Positions 35,469 to 46,101 of a stretch of 64,000 bases of DNA are shown here, piece by piece. The stretch spans positions 9,097,194 through 9,161,193 of the forward strand of contig JABAKD010000029.1 in NCBI GenBank assembly GCA_012845835.1, written 5' to 3'. Source of the DNA: Undaria pinnatifida (taxonomy: Eukaryota; Sar; Phaeophyceae; Laminariales; Alariaceae). Positions within the stretch are counted from its first letter, which is position 1. Each line of letters begins with the position of its first letter. The notes beneath the pieces are model-generated. The model made no database searches and was not told where the DNA came from. It saw nothing but the letters and a program-made list of their open reading frames with translations. A program made the position numbers and the translations under genes.

Positions 35469-35505
<37 letters not shown>
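35469..35505 (+). repeat. 37-base C homopolymer
   Basis: Longest single-base run in the window. Its true length is unreliable in assemblies, and frames crossing it are artefacts. Confidence 0.9.
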
Positions 35506-35506
<1 letters not shown>

Positions 35507-35819
35507 TCACTCCTGTCCACGTCGCCAGTGGCCCTTGCAGCTGCTGCACCTGCGGGTGTTTACTGCGTATCTGGTGCGTGTCCATGAATTCACGCTGAAG
35601 TCCCCCCTACGGCGCCCTCCCCTTCCTTCCCGAAATGAAGTGCTGTAGTGGCAGCTGTGTTCGTTCAACGGGTTTGCATTTTGTGTACTGGTAAAAATAC
35701 AAAAAGAAAACGGAGCTGTAAGTTCTCAATTTGGATCGATGCCCAATTACGCAAGCGGCGCGATGAGTTGGTCGACCTTGTTCTACGTTCATGAACTCAT
35801 GAACAATTTACCAGGTAGC

Positions 35820-35895
35820 AATATACCGGTCAACTAACACTAGGCCGGCGAACCCCCTGGATGCTATATGCCAGGATCAACAGGATGGCTGCGCA
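35820..35895 (+). repeat. Fragment of repeat family A
   Basis: GCCGGCGA.CCCC, then CCAGGATCAACAGGATG and TGCGCAG, in the order of the family A middle section. Confidence 0.4.
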
Positions 35896-36319
35896 GGAGT
35901 GGTTCGCTCCACAACCATGCTGCCCGCGGATACGGGTATCGTATAGATTCACTCCTGCATTTTTGTCGGAGGGACACGTGGCTTTTTCTTGGAGTCATTT
36001 TGGGTATCTGCTGCCAAAACCTTTAAACCGTCCTCGTTATGATTAGTCGAGTGACAAAGCGTTATCGTTACTGAATTGATTGAGGGTTCTCGTTACGTCA
36101 GCGATTCGGCGTTCTTGTTATCCTCGTGATTAAGCGATTTCGAAGTTATTTGGTTTCAGTGTACGTGATAATGTCCCGATTCGATTAGTTGGTGCTAAAT
36201 TGTACGCCTGTTCAAGAAATACTTCTCCTGGTGCGCCGGATAGCTGCTGCAGAACGCTCTACAACGCGACGCTAGAACCACAACAGTAGTCGCCAGTGTC
36301 CAGGCAGTTATTAGTAGGA

Positions 36320-36418
36320 GTATCTTAACGCCTTTTACAACTGGAAACCCGTTTTTGAGGACACTTGGAAATAGTATAGGGAGGGGTTTGGGGGTTCTGA
36401 AGGGATCCATTTTCTTCA
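36320..36418 (-). repeat. Inverted relative of the 90-bp mini-element
   Basis: Minus strand carries ACCCCCAAACCCCTCCCTATAC, AAAACGGGTTTCCAGTTGT and a degraded AAGGCGTTAAG end, corresponding to 27821-27910. Confidence 0.5.
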
Positions 36419-36516
36419 ATCTAAACGTCGTGCGTGCGAGTTATCGCTAATCGTTCTTCGACCTAAACGTTGTGCTCCCGAACTTTCGCAAACAACCCAA
36501 GCTACTGAATAACAGG

Positions 36517-37078
36517 TTATGCCCCTGGACACTAGTCTAAACGTTTACGGCTTGGTGTCGAGACTTGTTACAGGTAATTTTGTCTTGTTCTGTTCGCACT
36601 CTCTTGCCTTCGGACGGGTGCAACCATGCCGCCCCTGGGCACTAAAACTTAACAACGGCTTGGTGCCGAGATTGGTTAGACGCGATGCTGTCTTGTTCTG
36701 TTCGCACTCTCTGTGCCTTCGGATAGGTGACCTGTCCGAACTCTCTGCGCCTTCGGATAGGTGACCCGTCCGAGGCACAGAAAGTGCGAAGGCACAGAGA
36801 GTGCGAAGGCACAGAGTGCGAGAACACGCAATTTTGTCTTGTTTTGTTCGCACTCTCTGCCTTCGGACGGGTGCGGCACAGAGAGAGTGCAACACCCGTC
36901 CGAAGGCACATATTGCGAACAGAAGACCAAATTGCGTGTAACCGGTGTGTCAGCGGCATGGTTGGACCCGTCCGAAGGCACAAGGAGTGCCATCAGAAAA
37001 AAATCAATATTGCCTATACCCAGTCTCGACATCAACAAGCCGGTGTAGACTCTAAACTTTTAGTGCCCAGGGGCGTAA
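36517..37078. mobile_element. Foldback-type element with internal GCACTCTCTG.CCTTCGGA repeats
   Basis: Left end TTATGCCCCTGGACACTA and right end (complement) TTACGCCCCTGGGCACTAA are inverted, each followed by TCTAAAC/GTTTAGAGT and a GGCTTG...GTCGAGAC motif. A second internal GCCCCTGGGCACTAAA with CGGCTTGGTG.CGAGA lies at 36631. The middle holds repeated CACTCTCTG.CCTTCGGA.(A/G)GGTG units in both orientations. No coding frame is supported. Confidence 0.6.
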
Positions 37079-37082
37079 TCTG

Positions 37083-38050
37083 AAGGTTATCAAAAACTGC
37101 CGAACCACCCTTGCAGCAACTATCTGCTTCTGTCTTTGGTCAAACCACATCGGAGCTGGAAGCAGTAGACTGCCCGGCCAGCCGTTGCCGCCAGCCTCTG
37201 TTCTGCACGAGACTCGAATCAAATTGACTACCTGGTACATATCTTCTTATTCATAATACAGTACTGTAATGTAGTTTACTCTCTGGTCTTCCTTCCCGAG
37301 TAAACGACCCGCCAAAAAACAATCCAGTCGCAATTCCAAGGCGATTGTTGAGCCCATTTTTTCATTCCGGTTCTCAACACATTTTTTCAGGCCGGTTCCA
37401 GCCTTTTTTCCAGGACGATTGCTGAACCCTCTTTTGGAGGCTGGCTTCCGGTCGAATTCCAAGACAATTGCTTGGTCCACTTGCTGAGACCTGCGGAGAC
37501 GACCCAAAAATAAATGTTGTTGATGACGAACCGCAAGGCCACTTGTTCGAAGCATCTCATCCCCCCACAGCGCACACACCCAACCATACATACAACTCGC
37601 TCACCATCATCCCGTTCCTTTGCCCCCCCAATCTCCACCGCGCACGCACCCACCCATGCAACTGGCACGCCAGCACCCCACACGTTAACTTGATATCCCA
37701 GGGACGTCGCAAGTCGAAAAGGGAAAACACAACATTTATTTCCAACGATACGTATGTATGAGGGCTGTTTCCTAACGAACGCAAAACATTTCACAGGAAT
37801 CATGACAAAAAAGGACTGCCTAGACTACACCAATATTTTAAAAAACTGAAGACTAGTCTAGACTAGACTAGTCTATCTATCTAGTCTGTAGGAAGTAGAA
37901 TAGAAATCTGGAATTGTAATTCCGCCGCGCCTTTGCGGAGGTGTTGTGGAATTTTCCCGACCTAGCCGGCTAGCCTAGTAGCAAGCAGTCGCATCCGAGT
38001 GCGAGCAGGCAACAGTCTCAGCAGTAGCAGGGTGTCCCAGCAGTAGCAGG
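37083..38050. other. No gene seen; short palindromes
   Basis: Contains an AGACTAGTCTAGACTAGACT palindromic cluster at about 37849-37895 and a duplicated CAGCAGTAGCAGGGT just before the telomere-like repeat. I see no supported coding region. Confidence 0.5.
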
Positions 38051-38051
38051 G

Positions 38052-38081
38052 TAACCCTAACCCTAACCCTAACCCTAACCC
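38052..38081 (-). repeat. Interstitial telomere-type repeat, five units
   Basis: Five exact TAACCC units on the plus strand, i.e. GGGTTA on the minus strand. The TTAGGG-type unit is used by many eukaryotes including brown algae. Ordinary unique sequence on both sides shows it is interstitial, not a chromosome end. Confidence 0.9.
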
Positions 38082-39540
38082 AGAGATTTCACGGTTTTCA
38101 CTCTTTATTTCATATAATAAGAAAAAATGCTCGCGTACACTACCGACAAAAAATGAGCTACCGCGCTTTTGCTACTGCTGTATGATTCGTGTACCTGGTA
38201 TTAGGTCCAACCATATGTGTTTGATTCTGTTGTCGTCGTGGCTGGATCCCCTGGCTGGATCCCCTGCTATGCACCAACCACACACACATACACCGTGACT
38301 ACTGGCAATAAGGCAAGAACTTGAAACGCGGCTCCTGCAGTTGTACTGCTGCTGCTATTGTGCTGCTCCTGTATGCCATTTTTTGTTTCAGCACACACGC
38401 CACGCACACATCATACTTGATATATCGTGAACAGAAGAAACGGACATGCACACACAGAAACACTGTCTGGGGCTGTCACATAGGAGAAGGTCCACAGCGC
38501 GGCTGCTGTTGTACCATGACTGCCACAAGTACTGAACCAGGAGGGCCATGTGTAATGCAGCAGCACCACGTGTAATGCAGCAGCACAGCAGCAGCACAGC
38601 GAGAAAAACATAGCGGAACTCGACTATATAGGAAGGCGGCCTACTCGTAGTAGTAGCCTCTGTTGATCCAAAATTTTAGTCCATTTATACTTTCCACACA
38701 ATGGCGTCACAGGCAGGCAGGCCGTGAAGGTTTGAAGAGTGAGGTCGATCGAGGGTTCGGTTATCACTTTCGTCCGAAAATCTACAAGATAGAGCTATCT
38801 CACGTGTGGTTATAAGAACTTGCAAAACTCACACTTTTAGGCGACGGGCCACTGTTACCAACCGATAATAATGAGGCGCGACCTCAACAGTAGTACCCTA
38901 GTAGCTCAATCCGCGATGATGGGTGACCACGGAAAATACAGTGAAGGCAGTCCAGTAAGCGAAAGAAGAGCAGCACACATACATACCTGGTTATGTGGTA
39001 GATGTGTCGAACAAACCAACACGAACAGACATCAACAACCCTGTTTGATATTGACGTTTTTTTGTATAAAATAAAAAGAAATCAGCAGCAGGCTGCAGCA
39101 GCAACAGAAGCGACGAACTCTGAACGACTCACAGAAAAAACAGCTCGAGAAGTATTGGCTATTATGTTTGCGGGTACAGGGAACTGTCTTTGGTGCGGTG
39201 TGTGTTGAGAGCCGTGGTGAAACATAAACGAACACTAGAAGATGGGGAATGCTTGCTTGGTTGCTTGGTCGTGTACAGATAATTCTTGGCCTCATTTTAT
39301 ACCCTGGCATCTCTACGCGGCGGCGGGGAGGGGGCCGGGGGGAAGATCAAGGAGGGGAGGGGAGAGGGGGGGATCGGGATGCGTTCTGCCCAAGAGACTG
39401 AAGTCTGGGTCTGGCCATCATCGTCCTGACGCTTGTGTGCCTTCCCATGAAGTAGCTAGCACAAGGGGCATAAGGCCGCCCGGACATCCTCGCCATGTGT
39501 TCCCCTGCCAGTACCCTTTTTACGCGTGATACCCTCCACG
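38082..39540. other. No gene seen
   Basis: Contains CAGCAGCAC short repeats at 38558-38600 and a G-rich tract at 39318-39375. Frames are short and without recognisable domains. Confidence 0.4.
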
Positions 39541-39544
39541 TGCC

Positions 39545-40324
39545 CAACGCCGTTTTTAGTCAGGTTCCCCTTGCTTTCCGCAATGACTGCAAGTCAATGC
39601 CGCTGTCATGGCTACGCCACGACCGGCGTTCTTCGTGTCGCCGTTGCGCGAAAGATCATCCAAGTCAAGATGGCGCATCGTGCTTTGCATCTGATCAATG
39701 TCGAAAGTCGGGTCTCGGTACATCATCATCTCGATGTCCTTGCACTCCGCCGTGAATCCTTAGAACACATTGTCATGTCCTCCTAGAATCTGCGTTCGGA
39801 AATCGTCTCGCCCATCTTCTCGAGCTCAGAGCGCGCAAGCGTTTTTCATGAAATAAGAGTTCGGATCTTCTCCTTGCTTCATGTTGGTGTTGACGAGCTT
39901 GTCCAGTTTCGCCCGGATCACTTCGTTAGTGACCTTGTTGTGTTTGGAGACAAGCTCTTGTAGGGCCTTTAGTCCGTCACCGGTCGTCCCAGTCTCATCT
40001 TCGTGCTTGTGTACAAGAAGAGATGCTGGTTTCTCCGTTAGTAGAAAAAGCATAGCGCACAGATGTTGATTTGTCCTTTCATGAGCTGCGATTTTTCGTT
40101 CGAGTGCTGGTGAAGATCCCGTACCGGCCGTCGCTTCGGTTGGTCGAGGATGCCCAATAGTCTAATGAGGTTATCGATATCGAGTCTGGATACTCCAATT
40201 ACAACCGCTAATCGTTTAGTGTAGTCTATACCAGTCTCGAAAATCGGCTGGGCTGCGCCAATCGAACGTTCGCAGTCCTTTGATGGCTTGAGCGAATGAA
40301 GTGCTGCTGTTGGATTCCCCCATG
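39545..40324 (-). pseudogene. Decayed Ty1/copia-type gag
   Basis: Minus strand starting MGESNSSTSFAQAIKGL at 40324. It continues with FDWRSPADFRDWY, then (after a stop and frame changes) LQELVSKHNKVTNEVIRAKL and KQGEDPNSYFMKN, MGETISERRF, then MMMYRDPTFDIDQMQSTMRH and the beginning of a CCHC zinc knuckle, CSHCGKQG. This order is that of copia Gag (UBN2-like domain followed by a nucleocapsid knuckle). At least three frame breaks or stops make it non-functional. It lies just beside the intact-ended copia element but is not part of it: it is outside that element's target duplication. Confidence 0.75.
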
Positions 40325-40389
40325 ATGATGATGAGTAGTACCAGGTAGCAGTTCAATCAGATGCCTTGTATGATGCCAGCACTTGTGCA

Positions 40390-40394
40390 GCAGT
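40390..40394 (+). other. Target-site duplication GCAGT (left)
   Basis: The same five bases follow the right LTR at 46097-46101, marking the insertion site of the copia element. Confidence 0.85.
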
Positions 40395-40892
40395 TGTGGA
40401 GTAGGTTGGTATGTGTGGCGCCCTGGTGGTGGTGTAGGTGGAGGAGAAAGGTGGCGTAATAGCCGGTGATCGGTAAACTACGAACCACTAACTAAGGCGG
40501 GTGTGATAACCCGATTTACGTGTGTGGTGAAGCGTGATAGCTCAGGTGTCATAACCCGGAAATGGAACTCGGAGCTGTGGCGTGATAGCCGGGATGTAAA
40601 TACGCAGGCGTGGTAGCCGTGCAGTGGTGAAGGCGTGATATCCCTTGCAATATAGATGGGGCGTGGTAGCCCTTGGCGTGGTAGCCGTAGAAGAGACACA
40701 GAGAAGACACAAGGTAGAGGCAAAAATAGAGTCGAAGAATAGAGTGATATTATTCGGGCACATAAAAACCCACAACACAAAATCCCGTTGTGGAGATCCA
40801 TCCCACATGTATACGAAACCCCCAAAATTCTCCGATCCATCTTTTCGACGGATTCTCGTTTGCAATCTGACAATGGAGTGATACGTCCAACA
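40395..40892 (-). repeat. Copia 3' LTR
   Basis: Plus-strand sequence begins TGTGGAGTAGG and ends CGTCCAACA. Contains internal short repeats of the type GCGTG(A/G)TAGCC / GTGATAACCCG. Confidence 0.92.
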
Positions 40893-40905
40893 GCCCCCCT
40901 ACTCG
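40893..40905 (-). other. Polypurine tract
   Basis: The minus strand reads GAGTAGGGGGGC immediately before the TGTTGG start of the 3' LTR, the usual plus-strand primer position. Confidence 0.7.
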
Positions 40906-41205
40906 CAACATTGCCATGATTTATCCAGACTATCTTTTTAAAACGTACATTCCCCGATACCAAAATACTGCAGAGTTTTTCTTTACTCAAGTCCAGAAAA
41001 CAAAAAAAAATGTTGCATTTGCGAAAACACTCAAATCCGTTCTCATCACATCCATGACCATTAAAACTCAAACTCTATTCAGTATTTTCCATCGATCAAT
41101 TTGAATGCAAGTCCTTGAACCCTCATAAAGATACACCAGAAAACAAAACAAAGAAACATGTAAGAAATAGAAAGTCAGAAAATCAAACACTATCCGAGAG
41201 AGAAA

Positions 41206-41400
41206 TCACGTCAAATTCATCACTATCCCCCGGTGAAGTTCAAACTCCCTTTCAGGTAACGCCTTGGTGAGGAAGTCAGCATGCTGGTACTGCGACGCTA
41301 CGTGGATAATTTCGACCTCCTTCCTTTCTACCAGTTCCCTCAAAAAGTGATGCCTCACGTCAACGGCAACATAAAACACCAAACCTGCCTCAAAAATAAA
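41206..41400 (-). pseudogene. RNase H tail of the copia polyprotein
   Basis: Reads VDVRHHFLRELVERKEVEII then HVASQYQHADFLTKALPE, the conserved C-terminal copia RNase H sequence, and stops at 41206. It follows a frame change near 41370-41400. The segment that normally carries the acidic catalytic EDN and the GA...N helix between the two frames is absent. Confidence 0.8.
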
Positions 41401-42518
41401 ATCTCCTTCCCCATGTCCGACATAGCCACATACTCCGCCTGAGTAGTCGAGAGAGTCACACACTTCTGCGTCTTGGAGTACCACGAAACAGGCCCCCCCG
41501 CACACATCACTACCCCCCCGGACACGCTTCTCCTGTCCGTACTGCGCGAAGCATAGTCGGCATCTGCGAACGAAATCAAACTAATCCCCGTCAACGTCCC
41601 CTTCTGAAAGGAAATCCCAAAAGAACTCGTCCTCATTGCATACCCTAGTATACTACGTGCCGCTTTCCAGTGGATCAGCTTCGGCGCACTGCGATACCTT
41701 GCTACTGCCCTCACTGAATTCGCGATATCCGGCCTGGTCAACAAGGCAATCCACGAAAGCGCACCGATCAACTCTCGGAAAGGGAACAAAACATTTGGCT
41801 CGTCAACATCAAAATCCCAAAGCCTCCAAGTTGTAGGAATCGGAATAGCGTTGCCCCATTCCACACCATACTTCTCTCCCAATTCTTCCGTGTACGTCTG
41901 TTGCGAAATAGTCAACCTCCCTGCCTCCCTGTCTCTCTCGTAATAGCACCCCGAGTACCACTTGAGCTCGCCCAATGACTTAACTGGAACAAGACGTCCG
42001 AGATCCTTCCCGAACTGATCACACCTTTCCTTCTTTCCCACGGAAAAAATATCATCAACATGCACCACTAGGTGCATCACTACTTCCCCCCCTTCAACCA
42101 AACGAAAAACACACGAATCGGCCAAGCATTGCACAAACCCCAAATCCAAAAGACATTTCCTCAGTAATGCATACCACTGTCTGGGCGCCTGTCTCAAACC
42201 ACAAAGACTCTTGCTCAGCTTCACAACCTTCCCTGTCAATGAACCACACCCTTCTGGCAATCGCATATAGACATCCTCGGCAAGATCTGCCCTCACAAAA
42301 GCCTGGTCTATATCGAAATGGCACAACTCTAGGTCATGTTCATACGCCAACGCAGCCAACAAAGGGACACTGGGCGAAGCAACAGTAGGCGCGTACAAAT
42401 CTCCAAAGTCAATGTACTCTCTCTGCATGTCACCCCTAGCTACAAGTCTCGCCTTCGCTTTCGTAGGCCAACCAAATTGATCAACCTTCCAATCAAAAAT
42501 GAGATTGATACTGATCAC
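41355..42518 (-). pseudogene. Copia reverse transcriptase and first part of RNase H
   Basis: Continuous 387-residue frame: KARLVARGD, CHFDIDQAFVRADL (first catalytic Asp), LPEGCG, LCGLRQAPRQWY, LVVHVDDIFSVG (the YVDD-type catalytic pair as HVDD), LTRPDIA, and ADADYAS...RSVSGGVV..GGPVSW for RNase H, ending AEYVAMSDMGKEILFLRQV. This is the copia (RVT_2) type. It is separated from the upstream frame only by one TAG codon at 42534-42536. Confidence 0.9.
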
Positions 42519-42533
42519 GTTGTCTATTCGTTG

Positions 42534-43898
42534 CTACTCGTCAACAATTTCAAACGTGCCTGCTTCAAGCAAACCGAGCACTTCACGCTTAGCCGCGTCC
42601 ATGAACTGTGCGCCATGCTCACCGTCACGCGCCTCCCTGAACGTCTTTGGTACGCGGAGGTCCTTGGCGTGGCAGAGGGGCATGTCGGGCCGCAGGTGAG
42701 AGGGGCGCATCTCGCGAAGAGCTGCGTCGACATCCTCCCGCGTGGCGAGTCGCGACACAAGGCCGAGCGGCACTCCCCGTCCCGACGGCCCAAGCGACCA
42801 ATAGTTACCCCCGCTCCCCACCCCGCCCGTGGTGTCGTATGGCGGCGCACCTTTGCTGTCCTCCACGCCCCCCGACCCCGCATGCTCCTTGCCTCCGCCC
42901 CCCAGCTCACCAGATCCGTGCCCCTCCGGGAGCATCCGTTTCGCGTTCAGGGCCCGCCGGTTGGCCAGCAGCGACAGCAGCACATCCTCCCCCGCATGAG
43001 ATAGGAGTCCTACCCCGTGGTCGAACGACGTCGCCTCCGGCAGCGGCGTAGAGGCCGCTTCTTCCGGCACGCCCGAAAGCTGACGGCCCTCCGACCTGGT
43101 CCTTCCCGGCACGCGCTCGTCGCCCCTCTCGCCCAGCATCCTCGTTGCATGTGGGGTGAGCGGCGAAGAATATCCTGCGGCGACCGGCGGCGGCTGCCTC
43201 CTTCTGTACGTCCGCGGGGCCGGTGTCGCCGCCGGTGATGGCGATGACGATATCATCGAGCCGGCGTCCTCGATGGAAGAGGGAGACCACTCCGGCATCG
43301 GCGAACATGCGGCAGGCGGTGTGAGAGCGCTGGGCGAGTGCGCAGGCGGCGGACCGGCAACAGCGGGCGAATTAGCAGCCGGTCCGGGCGGCGGCGAGGT
43401 GTGAGCGCTGGGTGAGTGCGCGGACGGCGGTGATGACGATCGCAGCGGCGGTGGAGGCCAGGTGGCTGCTGCAGGCGGCGTACCTGCAGTAGCAGGCGGG
43501 TTCGAGCAAGTGGTGTGAGCGCTGGGTGAGTGCGCGGGCGGCGGACCGGCAGCGGCGGGCGTCATAGCAGTCGGTCCGGGCGGCGGCGAGGTGTGAGCGC
43601 TTGGTGAGTACGCGGGCAGCGGACCGGCAGCGGCGGGCGGCATAGCAGTCGGTCCGGGTGGCGGCGAGGTGTGAGCGCTGGGTGAGTGCACGGGCGGCGG
43701 ACCGGCAGCGGAGGGCGGCATAGCAGTCGGTCCGGGTGGCGGCGAGGTGTGAGCGCTTGGTGAGTGCGCGGGCAGCGGACCGGCAGTGGCGGGCGGCGTC
43801 GAGGCAATCTCGAATGACACCCCCGGCGGCGTGGGCGGTGCTGGCGCGGAAGGGGCAGTATTGAACCCCCCCCCCCCGACTGTGGCAGCGGCGTCCAT
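42534..43898 (-). pseudogene. Copia linker with proline-rich tandem repeats, reaching the RT domain
   Basis: After the G-run (plus-strand C-run at about 43867-43876) the frame runs through repeated Pro/Ala/Ser units (for example PAHSPSAHTSPPPGPTAMPP) of about 90 bp from 43280 to 43810, then a low-complexity stretch, and ends with the conserved lead-in KTFREARDGEHGAQFMDAAK / GTFEIVDE just before RT. The repeats occupy the variable linker between integrase and RT. Confidence 0.8.
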
Positions 43899-43899
43899 G

Positions 43900-45010
43900 T
43901 AACGTTGCTAGAGTAGCATACGCGCCCTGTGTCATCCCTGAGTACCTTCACACAGCAGTCGGCATGGTTGTCGCCCGTGTTGAAAAAGTAGCACGGCACT
44001 GCCTTGTCGTCCAGCTTCGACCTCCTCTCCCGGTACATGAAACCGTACTGAAAAAACGGCACCACCAAGAAAGCACCCTTCTTGCCGGTGAACAGCTCCT
44101 GCGGCGACGCACGACCGGGATTTGAAGGGGAAGCAGCCTGGTTGAGCTTCTGCGCGGCATCCTTCGCCGATTCCGCCCAGAGCTTGTCCCCGCGAGCATC
44201 CAGGCCGCGAACACACGAGAATCCCCCCGGCCCCAAGCGTCGCTCCGCGGCGCGGCGAGATGCCATGGCGATTTTGTTGCAACGCTGGATTGTATTCTCC
44301 ACTACCCCATTGTATTGCCGCGCTCCGGGGGGGGAGTACTGCACGGCGATTCCCATGGTGGAGCAGAAGTCACGGAAGTCCTTGCTGGTCCAGAGCGAAT
44401 CGCAGTCGCCACGGACACTCCGTATCCTCGTCCCCGCTTTGTGGGCTAGGTCGACGATACACCGCCGGAAGACGGCCACGGCGTCAGACTTGCGACGCAG
44501 GGCGTAGTTCGCGATGTAGCCCGTTGCAGCATCGACAGCATAGAACATGTAGTGGTTGCCGCCCATGGTGGTGGTGTATCGCCCACACATGTCGATATGT
44601 AGGAAATCGCCAGGCGCCTTCCCCGCTCGTCCCTCGCTTCGCTTCGGCACGCCCGCTTTCGTCCCCCTCGCCGATATACACGTAGTGCAGGGTTCCATCC
44701 GTCCGGTGAGGGTGATCCCTCGCTGCCGAGCAGATTCCCTCAAAATAGGTTCGGACAGGTGGCCGGCGCGGTCATGGAACACGTTAATATCGACTCGCTT
44801 GCGATCGTTGCCAACATGGAAAGGGTTTTTCCCGGGGCCCAAAATGGCCAGTGCACACTCTTCACTCTCTCTATCCTGCATCATACGGTCGAAAATGTCC
44901 CATTCTACGGCATACGCCTCAGTCTTCTCGTCAGAAAGAGGGGTGACCCCGCAGCAAAAATCATTTCTTGGACTGGTTGGGCTGTGATTTTTGCGATAAG
45001 TTGTGACCAT
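43900..45010 (-). pseudogene. Copia integrase
   Basis: Zinc-binding HHCC module (FHDRAGHLSEPIL ... CTTC), then the core with the DD-E triad: LHIDMCGRY, VRGDCDSLWTSKDF and RQYNGVVENTIQRC. The GKK/GPK-like region PQELFTGKKGAFL and RSKLDDKAVPCYFF follow. The frame overlaps the gag frame near 44905-45010, where the protease and late gag should be. Confidence 0.88.
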
Positions 45011-45543
45011 AGCTTGAGCGACTTATCTACTCTCTCCTTCCCAAAGTAACTCCTGATTCGTGACAGGCCTACATCCGGAACCCCCACTGGTCTCGATTCT
45101 CCCCTCAATACGTCCATCAACCCTTCAGCCGAGACCCAGGAAAGAACAGAACCTTGGAAAACACGGAAAGCTGATCCAACACTTTGCCCGCTCTCAAACT
45201 TTCCAGACCAAGCAAGCATTTCATTTTTCTGACGAATTTCTATGGGTCTAGACTCGTACGTGCCTGCTGTTGGGGCGGTTGGCCCTCTCTCGTTGGTAAT
45301 CTGCAGTACTTGGCGAAGGGCGTTGGCTGGGTCCGCGATCATGTTCGATGAAGTTGCTGATGGAGCTGCCGCTGCTGTTGTTTCATGGTGTTGTTTATTG
45401 GCGGGGAAGGACTCGCGTCCGTCTCCTCCATGGTGTTGTGCATTGGCGGAGGAGGACTCGCGTCCCTCTCCCCCGTTGCCTACTCCGCCGGGAGGGGTGC
45501 TCAACCTTTCCCCCGACGAAGGTCTTGTGTCGGTTCTCCTCAT
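44950..45543 (-). pseudogene. Copia gag, N-terminal half only
   Basis: Starts ATG at 45543. It has a polar Ser/Thr/Ala N-terminus and then AWSGKFESGQSVGSAF and LWSQLIAKITAQPVQEM. There is no UBN2-like core and no zinc knuckle; the frame runs straight into the pre-integrase sequence. An internal deletion of about 1 kb relative to complete copia elements is inferred. Confidence 0.6.
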
Positions 45544-45597
45544 TGGCGCTTAGCAACGCACAACCCACTCGTTCGTTGAAGATCGTTGACGCTAGCG

Positions 45598-46096
45598 TGT
45601 GGAGTAGGTTGGTACGTGTGGCGCCCCGGTGGTGGTGTAGGTGGAGGAGAAAGGTGGCGTAATAGCCGGTGATCGGTAAACTACGAACTACTAACTAAGG
45701 CGGGTGTGATAACCCGATTTACGTGTGTGGTGAAGCGTGATAGCTCAGGTGTGATAACCCGGAAATGGAACTCGGAGCTGTGGCGTGATAGCTGGGATGT
45801 AAATACACAGGCGTGGTAGCCGTGCAGTGGTGAAGGCGTGATATCCCTTGCAATATAGATGGGGCGTGGTAGCCCTTGGCGTGGTAGCCGTAGAAGAGAC
45901 ACAGAGAAGACACAAGGTAGAGGCAAAAATAGAGTCGAAAAATAGAGTGATATTATTCGGACACATAAAAACCCACAACACAAAATCCCGTTGTGGAGAT
46001 CCATCCCACATGTATACGAAACCCCCAAAATTCTCCGAACCATCTTTTCGACGGATTCTCGTTTGCAATCTGACAATGGAGTGAGTACGTCCAACA
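45598..46096 (-). repeat. Copia 5' LTR
   Basis: Matches the left LTR almost base for base, with one extra base near its outer end (GTGAGTACG against GTGATACG). I could not match the sequence just inside it (minus strand CGCTAGCGTCAACG) to a tRNA primer site. Confidence 0.92.
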
Positions 46097-46101
46097 GCAG
46101 T

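Larger units (their letters stand above)
40395..46096 (-). mobile_element. Ty1/copia LTR retrotransposon, complete ends, internally defective
   Basis: 5.7 kb on the minus strand, bounded by 5-bp GCAGT duplications. The LTRs (498 and 499 bp) start TGT and end ACA and differ at roughly nine positions plus one indel, so the insertion is fairly recent. Domain order gag - integrase - reverse transcriptase - RNase H is that of copia. Defects: the C-terminal half of gag with its zinc knuckle and the protease are missing; there is a frame change at a C-run (minus-strand G-run) after integrase, an in-frame TAG before reverse transcriptase, and loss of the central RNase H segment. It could only move with help from intact relatives. 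Confidence 0.92.

Noticed and set aside
40478-41071. Minus-strand frame over the left copia LTR, repeated at 45681-46094
   Set aside because: The frames are LTR sequence; near-identity between the two copies comes from the LTR pair, not from coding constraint.
42336-43004. Plus-strand frames across the copia element
   Set aside because: They are antisense to clear integrase/RT coding sequence.
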